DNA of 64,000 bases, taken from assembly GCF_013366925.1 (NCBI RefSeq), contig NZ_JAALDK010000002.1:868001-932000 (forward strand). The letters are read 5' to 3'. This stretch comes from Paraburkholderia youngii. GTDB lineage: Bacteria; Pseudomonadota; Gammaproteobacteria; Burkholderiales; Burkholderiaceae. Positions within the stretch are counted from its first letter, which is position 1, and every line of letters starts with the position of its first letter. The notes under the pieces are model-generated. The model was not told where the DNA came from. It did not search any database and worked only from the letters and a program-made list of their open reading frames with translations. This document shows positions 41,616-51,956 of this stretch, one piece after another. Both the position numbers and the translations under genes were made by a program.

Positions 41616-43283
41616 GTGGTACGTCCCGAACAACTGCTTCACGCACAACGACAGCCGGTGGCGCCACGCCCCGCTGCGACGATGCTCCTGGTCCGCGACG
41701 CGCTGTACGAAGGTTCGCCAACCATCGAAGTGCTGATGACACGACGGTCGGCGCAGGCGAGCTTCGCGCCGGGCGCGTTCGTCTTTCCCGGCGGAGCGAT
41801 CGACTCCTCCGATGCACGAATCGCCGGCAGCGCACGACGGCGCGCCACGCAAGACGATACGCAGGCGGTTCAGGCCGTGGCTGCCATTCGGGAAACATTC
41901 GAAGAACTCGGCGTGCTACTGGCATGGCGACACGACGGTGTGCTCGTCGACGACCACGATATTGCGAAGCTCGAGCGGGCAACAGCGATCGAGGACCATT
42001 GCTCGCAGCATGGGCTCACGCTCGCTGCGGATTGCGTTTATCCGTTTGCTCATTGGATCACCGACCGTGATCTGCCGCGGCGCTTTGACGTCCAGTTTTT
42101 CGTGGCGCGCATGCCGGTCGATCAAACCGCGGTCGCGGACGGCGCCGAGCAGTTCGAACCTTTGTGGGTCCGTCCCGACGAGGCGCTGGCACGCAATGCC
42201 GCTGGCGACTTCGCGATGATCTTCCCAACGGTGCGCACCCTCGAGCGCCTTCGCTCGTTCGACTCGGTTGATGCACTGCTCGCCGCGTGTAGGGCGGAAA
42301 AGTCCCTCTGGAGCAGTTGTCCGCGTGGTGGGATGAAAGCAGGCAGTGTCATGCGGTGCATGGAAGGCGATACCCCATACGGCGAACTGCGCCTCGTGTG
42401 CCCCGATGGCCAGGTGCTCCACTGTCTCGATTGGCGATCCACAGACGCGATCCCACTCCTGCGAAACGTGATGCGATTGACCGCGACGAACGGCGGATTG
42501 ATGACCGGTCCAGGCACGAATAGCTACATCGTCGGCACGGCGGCGACTGGCTTCATCGTCGTCGATCCGGGACCAGGCGACCTGGCGCACCTTCAACGCA
42601 TCTTCTCGGCAACGGGCGGCGACATTCGCATGATCGTCTGCACGCACTCCCACGTGGACCATGCGCCCGGAGCGAGGCCGCTGCAGTCCATGTGCCCGCA
42701 CAAGCCACCCATCCTCGGCGTGCCGTCCGGACCTGCCGCCAAGGCAAGCAATCACTTCGCCCCCGACCGTGAATTGCTCGACGGCGAGGTGCTCACGCTT
42801 GCGCATGACGGAGAGACGCATCGATTGCTCGTGGTCTCGACGCCGGGGCACGCAAGCAACCACGTGTGCCTGGTCCTTCTGGAGGACGGACTGCTATTCA
42901 GCGGCGATCACATTCTGAATGGCAGCACGACCATCATCGATCCTCCGGACGGCAATATGACGGCGTACCTTGCGTCACTAGACCGACTCGACGCGATCTG
43001 TACCGAACGTGAGATCGAATTTATTCTCCCCGCACACGGGTACGTGCTCGACCGGGCGCGTGACCAGATCGCGCGCCTCAAGGCACACCGGTTCGCCCGG
43101 GAAGCCAAGATCGCCGACGCGGTCAAGGCGCTGCCGAGTGGTTCGATTGACGATTGGCTGCGGCTTGCTTACACCGATGTTCCCGAAAGACTGTGGTCAG
43201 CCGCTTCCCGGTCGCTGCTGGCTCATCTCGAACGGCTCGACGAACACCGTCATCTGATCTCGCACGCGTGCTTGCGCTCGTAA
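41616..43283 (+). CDS. Nudix hydrolase / metallo-beta-lactamase fusion protein
   Basis: 555 residues from a GTG start, 40 bp after the thiolase. N-terminal half (about 20-215) is a Nudix domain of the NUDT19/CoA-pyrophosphatase type: FVFPGGAID and Nudix box RETFEELGV (92-100). C-terminal half (about 286-550) is a metallo-beta-lactamase fold of the LACTB2 type: MTGPGTNSYIVG, THSHVDH (343-349) with H344, H346, D348, H349, STPGHASNH and FSGDHIL. The joining of a possible CoA/acyl-CoA diphosphatase to a possible thioesterase-like hydrolase suggests trimming of dead-end CoA esters; this is inference. Confidence 0.88.
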   Translation: MVRPEQLLHAQRQPVAPRPAATMLLVRDALYEGSPTIEVLMTRRSAQASFAPGAFVFPGGAIDSSDARIAGSARRRATQDDTQAVQAVAAIRETFEELGVLLAWRHDGVLVDDHDIAKLERATAIEDHCSQHGLTLAADCVYPFAHWITDRDLPRRFDVQFFVARMPVDQTAVADGAEQFEPLWVRPDEALARNAAGDFAMIFPTVRTLERLRSFDSVDALLAACRAEKSLWSSCPRGGMKAGSVMRCMEGDTPYGELRLVCPDGQVLHCLDWRSTDAIPLLRNVMRLTATNGGLMTGPGTNSYIVGTAATGFIVVDPGPGDLAHLQRIFSATGGDIRMIVCTHSHVDHAPGARPLQSMCPHKPPILGVPSGPAAKASNHFAPDRELLDGEVLTLAHDGETHRLLVVSTPGHASNHVCLVLLEDGLLFSGDHILNGSTTIIDPPDGNMTAYLASLDRLDAICTEREIEFILPAHGYVLDRARDQIARLKAHRFAREAKIADAVKALPSGSIDDWLRLAYTDVPERLWSAASRSLLAHLERLDEHRHLISHACLRS

Positions 43284-43358
43284 TGCCCGTATCAGCTGTC
43301 CACGCCCGTGGAATCCCAAGCTCGGACAGCCGCATTCGATTGCCGTCTTCTTTCGACT

Positions 43359-44369
<1,011 letters not shown>

Positions 44370-44424
44370 TCAACGTGCAGCGGTCGAGCGTCGCGTGTGA
44401 AATGCGTCGCTCGTTTATATTTAC

Positions 44425-44435
44425 GAACATCGTGC
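44425..44435. promoter_or_regulatory. Candidate operator GAACATCGTGC (one mismatch)
   Basis: One change from GAAC-N3-GTTC, with the same AT-rich tail (CAATTA) as the perfect site at 22563. Almost centred between the divergent starts of the flavoprotein (44336) and folE (44527). An identical 11-mer occurs at 57328. Confidence 0.45.
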
Positions 44436-44526
44436 AATTATATACACTTCTCCATTGCCGATGCTCATGTGCTGCACTCGCGGACACGCATGTGATTGCA
44501 CGAGGCATGAACGATCAGGAGAATTG

Positions 44527-45162
44527 ATGAACAAGCGAGACAACGAGATTAGCGCTGAGGAAGCGTCGGTTCTCCCGACCCTGGATCAAGCGGAAGAAGC
44601 CGTGCGTACGCTCATCCGATGGGCAGGCGACAACCCCGAAAGGGAAGGCCTCATTCAAACACCCGCACGCGTCGCGCGCGCATACCGCGAGTTCTTCTCG
44701 GGCTACGAATCCGATCCAATGCAGATCCTGGCAACCACGTTTTCCGAGGTGGATGGCTATGACGAGATGGTGGTGCTAAAGGACATTCGCTTCGAAAGCT
44801 ACTGCGAACATCATATGGTACCCATCATCGGACGCGCGCACGTTGCCTACTTGCCCGAGCATCGCGTGGTCGGCATTTCCAAACTCGCGCGCCTCGTAGA
44901 TGTCTATGCCAAGCGTCTGCAGATCCAGGAGAAGATGACCGTTCAGATCGCCGACGCGTTGAACACCGTGCTGCAACCCAAGGGGGTCGCCGTCATTCTC
45001 GAAGCCGCACATCAGTGCATGAGCACGCGGGGCGTGCATAAGCCGGGCGCGTCGCTGGTGACGAGTCGAATGCTGGGCGCATTCCGCGACGATCCTTCCA
45101 CGCGCCGCGAGTTTCTCTCGATTGTCGGTCACGGTGCGAATACTCCATTACCCAATAGCTAA
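44527..45162 (+). CDS. folE: GTP cyclohydrolase I
   Basis: 211 residues from [18 protein letters not shown] upstream. Zinc ligands C93, H96 (SYCEHH) and C164 (AHQCMSTRG) correspond to C110, H113 and C181 of the E. coli enzyme; [20 protein letters not shown] is the usual core. It makes dihydroneopterin triphosphate for folate or tetrahydropterin. Its place in a catabolic island with a shared operator-like site and its own terminator is unusual; it is probably a second copy serving a special need. No pterin-dependent hydroxylase is in the window. Confidence 0.95.
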   Translation: MNKRDNEISAEEASVLPTLDQAEEAVRTLIRWAGDNPEREGLIQTPARVARAYREFFSGYESDPMQILATTFSEVDGYDEMVVLKDIRFESYCEHHMVPIIGRAHVAYLPEHRVVGISKLARLVDVYAKRLQIQEKMTVQIADALNTVLQPKGVAVILEAAHQCMSTRGVHKPGASLVTSRMLGAFRDDPSTRREFLSIVGHGANTPLPNS

Positions 45163-45198
45163 AAGCCAACGTCGGCTTCCAGCCGACGTTGGCTTTTT
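45161..45198 (+). terminator. Rho-independent terminator after folE
   Basis: A perfect 17-bp stem (45161-45177 with 45181-45197) starting at the folE stop codon, a 3-nt loop and a T run (TTTTT). Because the left arm starts AAAA it could also serve the convergent SnoaL unit. Confidence 0.88.
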
Positions 45199-45253
45199 GG
45201 ACAAATCGATTGGCGTATCCGCGGCAAGCGTCGTGACAGGCTTGCGTACGGTT

Positions 45254-45796
45254 TCAGACCTCGGCGGGTTGACGCGTCGTTAGAGGCCGTTCATAAGAAA
45301 CGTCTTCACGATTTCTTGAACTAACGCCGTTGCTCATCAGGATTTCACGCCATGCCGCAGGTACTTCTGCAGGCGTGAGTTCGTTGATAGCTTCAGAGAT
45401 GCAGACACGAGCCGCGATCGCCCACACACCATCACGCTTCTCGAAGCGGTCGATATAGCGCCCCACCGCCAGCGTGTCCGGCTTGACGCGATTTTCTCCG
45501 AAGAAAAGCCAGTACGTTTCCGCGTGTGCCTCATTGCCCTGCAATTCGACGCTGTGATTGAACACCATATGGTGGTGCGACAACTGATGCTCGGTATGGT
45601 ATCCAAAAGCCCAGTCGACGAATTCCTCTGCATTTCCAACGAATGCGCCGTGATCATCGATGGCGCCCGGATGGTATGCCGACAGCGTCAACTCACGGTC
45701 CATGCGGTCGACCCCGCGACAATACCGGTGCACGCATTCGAGTATGTCCTGCTTGTCCAACAGCGCTTCCACGCGTGCGTTCAAGTCTTCATTCAT
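45254..45796 (-). CDS. SnoaL/NTF2-like protein
   Basis: 180 residues from MNEDLNARVEALLDK. NTF2-like pattern DILECVHRYCRGVDRMDRELTLSAYHPGAIDDHGAFVG, then SHHHMVFNHSVELQGNEAHAETYWLFFGEN and YIDRFEKRDGVWAIAARV. The H-D containing core resembles dehydratases/isomerases of steroid and polyketide routes. Third gene of a small operon with two short proteins. Confidence 0.82.
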   Translation of the reverse strand: MNEDLNARVEALLDKQDILECVHRYCRGVDRMDRELTLSAYHPGAIDDHGAFVGNAEEFVDWAFGYHTEHQLSHHHMVFNHSVELQGNEAHAETYWLFFGENRVKPDTLAVGRYIDRFEKRDGVWAIAARVCISEAINELTPAEVPAAWREILMSNGVSSRNREDVSYERPLTTRQPAEV

Positions 45797-45807
45797 CGTT
45801 TTTACCG

Positions 45808-46122
45808 TTAGATGGTCATGGCGACAAAAAAGACGACCGCGCCAATCACGGCGCCAACGAAGCAATAGCCTTCGCCTGTCGACAAATCAGTTTCCTGCGC
45901 TCGCGCACGGCTCGCGATCGCACATCCGATGATGCCCGCAAGTGCCGTCAAGCCAAGCACGGCAAACGTCATCACGACGCCGAACAGCGCGGACCGACCT
46001 AGTTCTTCCATGTGCAGGTCACGTTGCAGCAGCCAGACCGCTGCTGCCGAAATCGACAGAAGAATGAGCGGCAGCCATACTCTGCGCGCTTCTCGTGCGC
46101 TCTCGCGAGTCAGCGTTTTCAT
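45808..46122 (-). CDS. Small membrane protein (104 aa), unknown function
   Basis: 104 residues from MKTLTRESAREARR. Three hydrophobic segments (about 16-33, 45-69, 85-103) separated by short charged loops predict an inner-membrane protein. No family recognised. It overlaps the upstream 65-residue gene by ATGA and is 11 bp before the SnoaL gene, so all three are made together. Confidence 0.7.
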   Translation of the reverse strand: MKTLTRESAREARRVWLPLILLSISAAAVWLLQRDLHMEELGRSALFGVVMTFAVLGLTALAGIIGCAIASRARAQETDLSTGEGYCFVGAVIGAVVFFVAMTI

Positions 46123-46316
46123 CGTGTCCGGCCCCCCATGCGCGGTTTGCCGAGAGTACCAGGCGCCATTGCTTCCAGCGCGCGCGTCACCCAATTCGGC
46201 TGTCTTGCGCGAGCCGATTCGTTCGACGAGGGAGCGCCGTTTTCAGCGCGCTGACGACGATAGTCGAACGTGTAGTCCGCAAGTGGACCTCGTAAATCGC
46301 TGTCGAGAAAGTACAT
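46119..46316 (-). CDS. Small hypothetical protein (65 aa)
   Basis: 65 residues from MYFLDSDLRGPLADYTFDYRR with GGAGACATGCG before ATG and a 4-bp ATGA overlap with the membrane protein gene. Hydrophilic, tyrosine-rich at the start, ends KPRMGGRTR. No recognised family. The ribosome site, the overlap and a degenerate operator-like site 88 bp upstream support it being real. Confidence 0.6.
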   Translation of the reverse strand: MYFLDSDLRGPLADYTFDYRRQRAENGAPSSNESARARQPNWVTRALEAMAPGTLGKPRMGGRTR

Positions 46317-46403
46317 CGCATGTCTCCGATCAGACTTATGCCTGGCGGGCGCTTGCATGGCGCCTCTAGATAGACATCCTAGGTCACGGAAAACTGTTAT
46401 GCA

Positions 46404-46414
46404 ACAAGTCGTTC
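46404..46414. promoter_or_regulatory. Weak operator-like site upstream of the small-protein operon
   Basis: ACAAGTCGTTC followed by AATTAA matches the right half and tail of the shared motif (GTTCAATTA) but has two changes in the left half. It is listed because of its position 88 bp before the start at 46316. Confidence 0.25.
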
Positions 46415-46478
46415 AATTAATGGCGTCGGTGTTTTCACTAGCCGTGAAGGGATAGACCGGATCGCATGCGCGAGCGGC

Positions 46479-46508
46479 CGTTGCACACATGGTCATGTGT
46501 GCAACGGG
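46479..46508. repeat. Perfect 14-bp inverted repeat with 2-nt loop
   Basis: 46479-46492 (CCGTTGCACACATG) is the exact reverse complement of 46495-46508. It begins 27 bp beyond the SDR stop codon and would form a strong hairpin in that transcript. No T run follows, so it may be a Rho-assisted terminator, a mRNA end protector or a protein site. Confidence 0.6.
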
Positions 46509-46534
46509 GTCGGCAATGAGACGCGGACGGGCAA

Positions 46535-47320
46535 TCAGGAGACCTGGAAGCCGCCGTCGACAGCGAGAAGCTGTCCGGTGACATAGTCCGATGCCGGCGA
46601 CGCGAAGAACAGCACAGCCCTCGCGATATCGGAGGCGACACCGATGCGGCCCAGCGGCATGCGGCCAGGCTGCGTAATGGGCCCGTGGGCCTGATGAACC
46701 TTCGTCGATGCGGCCGCGCCCTCCGTTGCCACGCCGCCGGGCAGCACTGCGTTCACGCGAATTCCATGTGGTGCGAATTCGAGAGCTGCGACCTTGGTGA
46801 GGTTGTTGACACCCGCCTTCGATGCGCCGTAGTCGCCGTTGTCGAAAATCACCGGCTGCAGCGAAGCCACCGACGAAATATTGATGATCGAACCGCCGTT
46901 TTTGGCACCCTGCATCCGCTTGATCGCTTCGCGCATGCACAGGAAGGTGCCGCGCAGGTTGACGCCTAGCACCTTGTCCCACTTCTCGGCCGACGTCTCG
47001 ACGAATTGCGTCTTCGGATAGATACCCGCGTTGTTGACGAGAATATCGAGGCGCCCGAGCTTCGCCTGCACGGTTTCGTACATCGCGAGAATCGACGCTT
47101 CATTGCCGATGTCCACTTTGACCGCGATAGCCTTGCCTGACGCGCTTTCGATTTGTTTGACCGTCTGCTGCGCCGCTTCCTCGTTCAGATCCGCCGCGAC
47201 CACTGCCGCGCCGGCCGACGCAAGCAGCAGGGCCGTCTCACGTCCGATGCCCGAACCTGCCCCTGTCACCACCGCTACTTTCTGATCGAGATTGAATAGA
47301 CTCGCCACATTCGTGCTCAC
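46535..47320 (-). CDS. SDR family oxidoreductase
   Basis: 261 residues. VAVVTGAGSGIGRETALLL, NNAGIYPKTQF, NISSVASLQPVIFDNGDYGASKAGV (YGASK) and TGQLLAVDGGF: complete classical SDR of the 3-oxoacyl reductase / hydroxyacyl dehydrogenase type. Single-gene unit with an operator-like site 43 bp upstream. Substrate unknown. Confidence 0.88.
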   Translation of the reverse strand: MSTNVASLFNLDQKVAVVTGAGSGIGRETALLLASAGAAVVAADLNEEAAQQTVKQIESASGKAIAVKVDIGNEASILAMYETVQAKLGRLDILVNNAGIYPKTQFVETSAEKWDKVLGVNLRGTFLCMREAIKRMQGAKNGGSIINISSVASLQPVIFDNGDYGASKAGVNNLTKVAALEFAPHGIRVNAVLPGGVATEGAAASTKVHQAHGPITQPGRMPLGRIGVASDIARAVLFFASPASDYVTGQLLAVDGGFQVS

Positions 47321-47362
47321 TGCTCCTCCTTTTGGCTCGCGTCGCGAGCAAAGTTATTTTCT

Positions 47363-47373
47363 GAACGTCATTC
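47363..47373. promoter_or_regulatory. Candidate operator GAACGTCATTC (one mismatch)
   Basis: One change from GAAC-N3-GTTC, 43 bp upstream of the SDR start, overlapping the expected promoter region. Confidence 0.45.
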
Positions 47374-47450
47374 GGAAAAATAAACGCCCCGTTTGAAGGT
47401 GTCAAGATAAACGAGGATCCGCATGACGGAAGGAGCAGCTACTGTGGGTA

Positions 47451-48350
47451 TCACGTAGCAGTCGACGACGCGATTTCACGCATGATGTCGAGCATCGAAC
47501 GATGGTAGGGCTTGTGAGGCCTATCCGCCCACACCAGCGACACTTCGGTTTCGCCCGAAGCTGGAACATCCTCGATGTCGATGTAGGCGACCCCCTCCAC
47601 GGGCAAGTACCGCGCCGAGTCCAGCATCAGGCCGACACCCAGTTCGTGAGCCACGAGATTGAGCATCGTATAAGGATGGCGCGCTTGCTGGGTTACGCGC
47701 GGCGACAGCCCCGCCTCGCGGCGCGCTGCCTCGAACGCGGCGAAGAGCGGCTGCGACATCTGCTGAGGGAACATGATGAGCGGATATCGCGCGAGATCCG
47801 CGATGCGAATCGAACGCTGCGTCGCCACCGGCCACTTCGCCGGAACCGCGGCGACCACACGCAGGCGCTCGATGACCACGCTTTCCAAACCCGAGACGTC
47901 CGCGGCGCTGGTGACCACCACGCCCAGGTCAATGCTGCCGTTTTTCACGCTGGCGACGGTCAAAGCACTGCCGCGCTCGATCAACCGGACGTCGACACCG
48001 GGCCATTGCTTGCGGAGGCCCTGAATGGCTAGCGGCATGATTCGAACCGCGCACATCGGCACGAACGCAACGCTCAAACTCGCCAGTTCGTCGGCGGCTT
48101 GCCGCACGCGCCGCTCGGCCAGCTCGGCTTGCGCGATCAGTGGCTTCGCTTCCGCGAGCAACGCGGCTCCGGCGGGCGTGAGCGAAACGCCTCGCGGTGT
48201 GCGTTCGAGCAGTTTGATACCAAGCTGCTCCTCCAGCCGCATGATCGACTGGCTGAGCGGCGGCTGCGCCATGCCCAGTCGCGCAGCCGCACGGCCAAAG
48301 TGCTGGGTCTCCGCAACCGCAACGAAATGTCTGAGATGCCGCAATTCCAT
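47451..48350 (-). CDS. LysR family transcriptional regulator
   Basis: 299 residues from MELRHLRHFVAVAETQHFGRAAARLGMAQPPLSQSIMRLEEQLGIKLLERTPRG..., a textbook LysR helix-turn-helix, followed by a substrate-binding domain of the CatR/BenM-like type. An in-frame ATG 63 bp earlier is less likely. Divergent from the chemoreceptor gene, so it may control it, itself, or the SDR downstream. Confidence 0.9.
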   Translation of the reverse strand: MELRHLRHFVAVAETQHFGRAAARLGMAQPPLSQSIMRLEEQLGIKLLERTPRGVSLTPAGAALLAEAKPLIAQAELAERRVRQAADELASLSVAFVPMCAVRIMPLAIQGLRKQWPGVDVRLIERGSALTVASVKNGSIDLGVVVTSAADVSGLESVVIERLRVVAAVPAKWPVATQRSIRIADLARYPLIMFPQQMSQPLFAAFEAARREAGLSPRVTQQARHPYTMLNLVAHELGVGLMLDSARYLPVEGVAYIDIEDVPASGETEVSLVWADRPHKPYHRSMLDIMREIASSTAT

Positions 48351-48523
48351 GAGCTGATATGACTTTGATATCGGGTGCCGCCAGCATATCGCCTTTGTCC
48401 CGTTGCGGGGCACTGCGGACGAACCCTGGTCACATTGTTGAACGCGGCTTGGTGAACGCGGGCCCCCACGACATATCGGGTGCTCCCCAGCTTGACGTCA
48501 AGCATCGATCCACATACATTTTC

Positions 48524-48534
48524 GAATGTCGTTC
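48524..48534. promoter_or_regulatory. Candidate operator GAATGTCGTTC (one mismatch)
   Basis: One change from GAAC-N3-GTTC with TTC before it, 49 bp upstream of the chemoreceptor start and 174 bp from the divergent LysR start. Confidence 0.45.
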
Positions 48535-48582
48535 CACAATACGAATAATAATCAAAGGCAGCTCAAGTGAGCTTGGACAGAT

Positions 48583-50175
48583 ATGGGGCAACAGAACAAT
48601 ACGAATCGCGATTACGAGCTACAGGACCATGAGCTGATGGTCTGCTGCGTAGGCGTGCAATCTCAGGTGGTCTATACGAACCCGGTTTATCAACGCGTCA
48701 CGGGCTTTTCGCTGCAGGAACTCCAGGCTACGCAGGGAGCGGACCGCATACGCGACGTTCCCCAACCGGTACTGGCCGACCTCGGAGCGGCTGTTAGGCA
48801 GGGCAAGCCCTGGAGCGGACTGATCAAGCTCGCCTGCAAGCGTGGCACCCTCGTGTGGTGCCGTTTGAACATGGCGCCACTCGTTTCGCACGGACGATAC
48901 ATCGGCTCCCTGATGGTTCTCAGCAAGCCGGTTCATGGTGAGATCGCGCAGACCGAAGCACTGTATCGACGTTTTCGCCCTGACCATGACGGAAAGCTCG
49001 GATGGGAGCAAGGGCGCATCGTGCGCCGCGGCATTTTTGGCAAGGCCGCCGGCCGGATTCGCTCGGTTGGTCTGAAGCGCTACATCTGGGGTGTCCTCGG
49101 CGTGCTCACCCTGGTGGACATACTCGGACTGGCGAGCTGCGCCGAGGGGCTTTCCTCGTTCTCTTTCTGGAGCGAACTCGTCGCCTTGATTCTGCTGACC
49201 TCCGCTGCGGGCGTGTTCCTGTCTCGCGTCATCGCTGCCCCATTGCAGGAAGCCGCGCGAACAGCGATGAAGATTGCCGCGGGCGATCTGAGCGCCACGT
49301 GTCACAGCGTTCGAAGCGATGAAATCGGTGATGTGCTTCGAACGCTGAATCAGGTCAGTATCAACATGCGTGCCACCGTGCTCGACGTCCGTAATGGCGT
49401 AAAGACCATGCAACAGGCAACGAACGATATTGCCGCGGGCACGTTCGAGCTTTCCGGACGAACGGAAACGCAGGCCAGCAGTCTGGAAGAGACGGCTGCT
49501 TCAATGGAGCAGATCAACTCGACGGTGGGTCACAATGCCGACGCAGCCAGACAGGCGAGTAGTCTGGCCGCCCGCGCGAGCCAGGCGGCCGAAGATGGGG
49601 GACGAGTAGTAGATCAGGTCATCTCGACGATGGAGAAAATCACGCAGTCGAGCAGCAAGATTTCGGACATCATCTCCGTCATCGATGCCATTGCTTTCCA
49701 GACCAACATTCTGGCCCTGAACGCCGCGGTCGAAGCCGCGAGAGCCGGCGAAGACGGACGTGGGTTCGCCGTGGTAGCGGGCGAGGTCCGGAATCTCGCT
49801 CAACGCAGCGCGCAGGCCGCAAAGGAAATCAAGGCGTTGATCACGCAAAGCGTCGAAACGGTCGAAGGAGGATCGAAGCTGGTCGATTCGGCAGGCAAGA
49901 CGATTGCCGACATCGTCGCGCAAGTTCGAGGCGTAACCAATCTGGTCAGCCAGATCGCGGAGGCATCGCGAGAGCAGTCGGCCGGAGTCAGTCAGGTCAG
50001 CGTTGCGGTAGAACAATTGGACCGCATGACGCAGGTTAACTCAACGCTCGTTCAGCAGCACACGGCCGCAGCCGATAGCATGAAGCAGCAGACCCAGCGA
50101 CTCGCCGAAATGCTGTGCCTTTTCACGCTTTCCCGCGACGAACGAAACGCGCTGCTGAGCGGAACTGCCGCGTAA
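48583..50175 (+). CDS. Methyl-accepting chemotaxis protein, Aer-like (PAS plus two membrane segments)
   Basis: 530 residues. N-terminal cytoplasmic PAS domain (about 15-115: [19 protein letters not shown]), a linker, two hydrophobic segments close together (about 168-186 and 196-216) with a very short periplasmic turn, a HAMP-like stretch, and the highly conserved signalling tip [39 protein letters not shown]. This matches energy-taxis receptors of the Aer type rather than periplasmic ligand receptors. Its operator-like site suggests it is made with the catabolic genes, guiding cells by the energy yield of the substrate. Confidence 0.92.
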   Translation: MGQQNNTNRDYELQDHELMVCCVGVQSQVVYTNPVYQRVTGFSLQELQATQGADRIRDVPQPVLADLGAAVRQGKPWSGLIKLACKRGTLVWCRLNMAPLVSHGRYIGSLMVLSKPVHGEIAQTEALYRRFRPDHDGKLGWEQGRIVRRGIFGKAAGRIRSVGLKRYIWGVLGVLTLVDILGLASCAEGLSSFSFWSELVALILLTSAAGVFLSRVIAAPLQEAARTAMKIAAGDLSATCHSVRSDEIGDVLRTLNQVSINMRATVLDVRNGVKTMQQATNDIAAGTFELSGRTETQASSLEETAASMEQINSTVGHNADAARQASSLAARASQAAEDGGRVVDQVISTMEKITQSSSKISDIISVIDAIAFQTNILALNAAVEAARAGEDGRGFAVVAGEVRNLAQRSAQAAKEIKALITQSVETVEGGSKLVDSAGKTIADIVAQVRGVTNLVSQIAEASREQSAGVSQVSVAVEQLDRMTQVNSTLVQQHTAAADSMKQQTQRLAEMLCLFTLSRDERNALLSGTAA

Positions 50176-50360
50176 AGCCGTAATGGTAGATGTCTGGACG
50201 ATGTCTTCAGCGTCCCGGCTATTCAATAACACCATCCTGATCTCCGACGTCATAGCTACAACCGCAGTCCAGCAATCCGCTGCAAAATGACCGCCGTGTA
50301 CTAACACAACTTTGCAAATGCTCATTCGCGCGCTCCAGATCAGGCAAATCGTCGCAGAGG

Positions 50361-51956
50361 TCAACCCGCGATAATCATCTCCGCCGCCTTCTCGGCCACG
50401 GCGATCGTCGCGGCGTTCGTGTTGCCCGAAACGATGTTCGGCATGACGGAAGCGTCGACCACGCGTAGCCGCTCGACACCGCGAACACGCAACCGGGTGT
50501 CGACTACGGCCATGTCGTCGGCTCCCATCCGGCAACTGCCTACAGGGTGGTAGCCGATGCCCACGCGTTGGCGCACGTACGTCTCCCACGCACTATCGCT
50601 TTCAGGCAACGACGCAGGTTCATGATCGCCGATCACGTGTCTCGCCAGCGGGGTCGCGGCGAACACCTCGCTCACAAGACGGCTGCCCTTGATGGTCAAC
50701 GCAAGATCGCGTGGATCACCCAGCAACGCGTGCTCGATGACCGGCTTCGAGCACGGATCGAGATCTTTCAGGCGGATCCGTCCGCGGCCGTGGGGTCTCA
50801 GCACCTGCGAGCCGATCGTTACGCCTGCCTGCTTCGCGAGCGCGGGATGTCCGCCGACGAAAGCTATCGCCAGCGGCAAGAAGCTCATCGCAATGTCCGG
50901 CTCGGTCAGTTCGGGTGCGCTGCGCGCGTAGGCCATCGCGTGGACGGCTATCGAGGTCAGAATCCCTCTCTTTACCGTTGCATACTTCAGCAGATGTCCC
51001 GCGAGACGCAGAGGACCCACCATTGTGTTGTACGTCGGCACGTCGGTCAGTCGGCTCTGGGAAACCCCGCAATGTTCCTGCACATTACGGCCGACGCCGG
51101 GCAGATCGGCGACGATTTCAACACCCATCGCGGACAGATCAGCACCAGCGCCGATGCCGGATCGCAACAACACGCCGGGCGAAGCGATCGTTCCCGCACT
51201 CAGCACAACTTCGCGGCGAGCGGTAAAAGTGCGCCTCTCTCCTGCGACAATCACCTTCACACCAATCGCCCTCCGTTCTTGGAAGAGCACGTGGTCTACG
51301 ACCGCGCCAGTCGTGACAGTGAGATTGGGCCGATCTAGCGCAGGTTCGAGGTAGGCCTTGCGAGCGCTGCAGCGTTTGCCCTTCCGGGTCGTGCCATAGA
51401 CGATAAATGATCCATGCACGTCGCCTGCGCAATACTCCGCACGCGCTGGCATGCCGCAATGCCCCGCAGCCTCGAGAAAGGTGTGAGCCAATGGATGCAG
51501 TACGCGCGGCGGCGAGACGCTCAGCGGACCATCAGAGCCATGCGCCGGGGACGCGGGACCGGTGAAATTCTCGGACTTGCGGAAATACGGAAGCAGATCG
51601 TCGAATCCCAAGCCCGGGCACCCGCTGTCCCGCCACGCGTCGTAATCCCCACGCTGGCCACGGATATAGACCATCCCATTGATGCTGCTGCTTCCACCTA
51701 GCGCCTTTCCCGCTGCCCATGTCGTCATGCGCGCACCGGCGGAGGGATCGGGCGCGGACGGATAAATCCAGTCCGCCTTGGGATTGCCCATCAGCGCGAA
51801 ACTGCCGGCTGGCATATCGAAGAGAAATCCCTTTCCTTCCTTGCCCGCCTCCAGCAGCAACACGCGTGTCGAAGGATTCTCGCTCAATCTCGCCGCAATG
51901 ACGCACCCAGCCGAACCGCCGCCGATCACGATATAGTCGAAAACGCTTTCTCTCAT
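50361..51956 (-). CDS. GMC family oxidoreductase (choline dehydrogenase-like, FAD)
   Basis: 531 residues. FAD motif YIVIGGGSAGCVIAARLSE at the start, GGSSSINGMVYIRG, and the C-terminal catalytic region GIGYHPVGSCRMG...VVDASVMPNIVSGNTNAATIAVAEKAAEMI. Oxidises a primary or ring alcohol to the aldehyde or ketone. Overlaps the aldehyde dehydrogenase gene by ATGA, giving an alcohol-to-acid pair that could feed the CoA ligases. The aldehyde dehydrogenase is, however, frameshifted in this sequence. Confidence 0.92.
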   Translation of the reverse strand: MRESVFDYIVIGGGSAGCVIAARLSENPSTRVLLLEAGKEGKGFLFDMPAGSFALMGNPKADWIYPSAPDPSAGARMTTWAAGKALGGSSSINGMVYIRGQRGDYDAWRDSGCPGLGFDDLLPYFRKSENFTGPASPAHGSDGPLSVSPPRVLHPLAHTFLEAAGHCGMPARAEYCAGDVHGSFIVYGTTRKGKRCSARKAYLEPALDRPNLTVTTGAVVDHVLFQERRAIGVKVIVAGERRTFTARREVVLSAGTIASPGVLLRSGIGAGADLSAMGVEIVADLPGVGRNVQEHCGVSQSRLTDVPTYNTMVGPLRLAGHLLKYATVKRGILTSIAVHAMAYARSAPELTEPDIAMSFLPLAIAFVGGHPALAKQAGVTIGSQVLRPHGRGRIRLKDLDPCSKPVIEHALLGDPRDLALTIKGSRLVSEVFAATPLARHVIGDHEPASLPESDSAWETYVRQRVGIGYHPVGSCRMGADDMAVVDTRLRVRGVERLRVVDASVMPNIVSGNTNAATIAVAEKAAEMIIAG

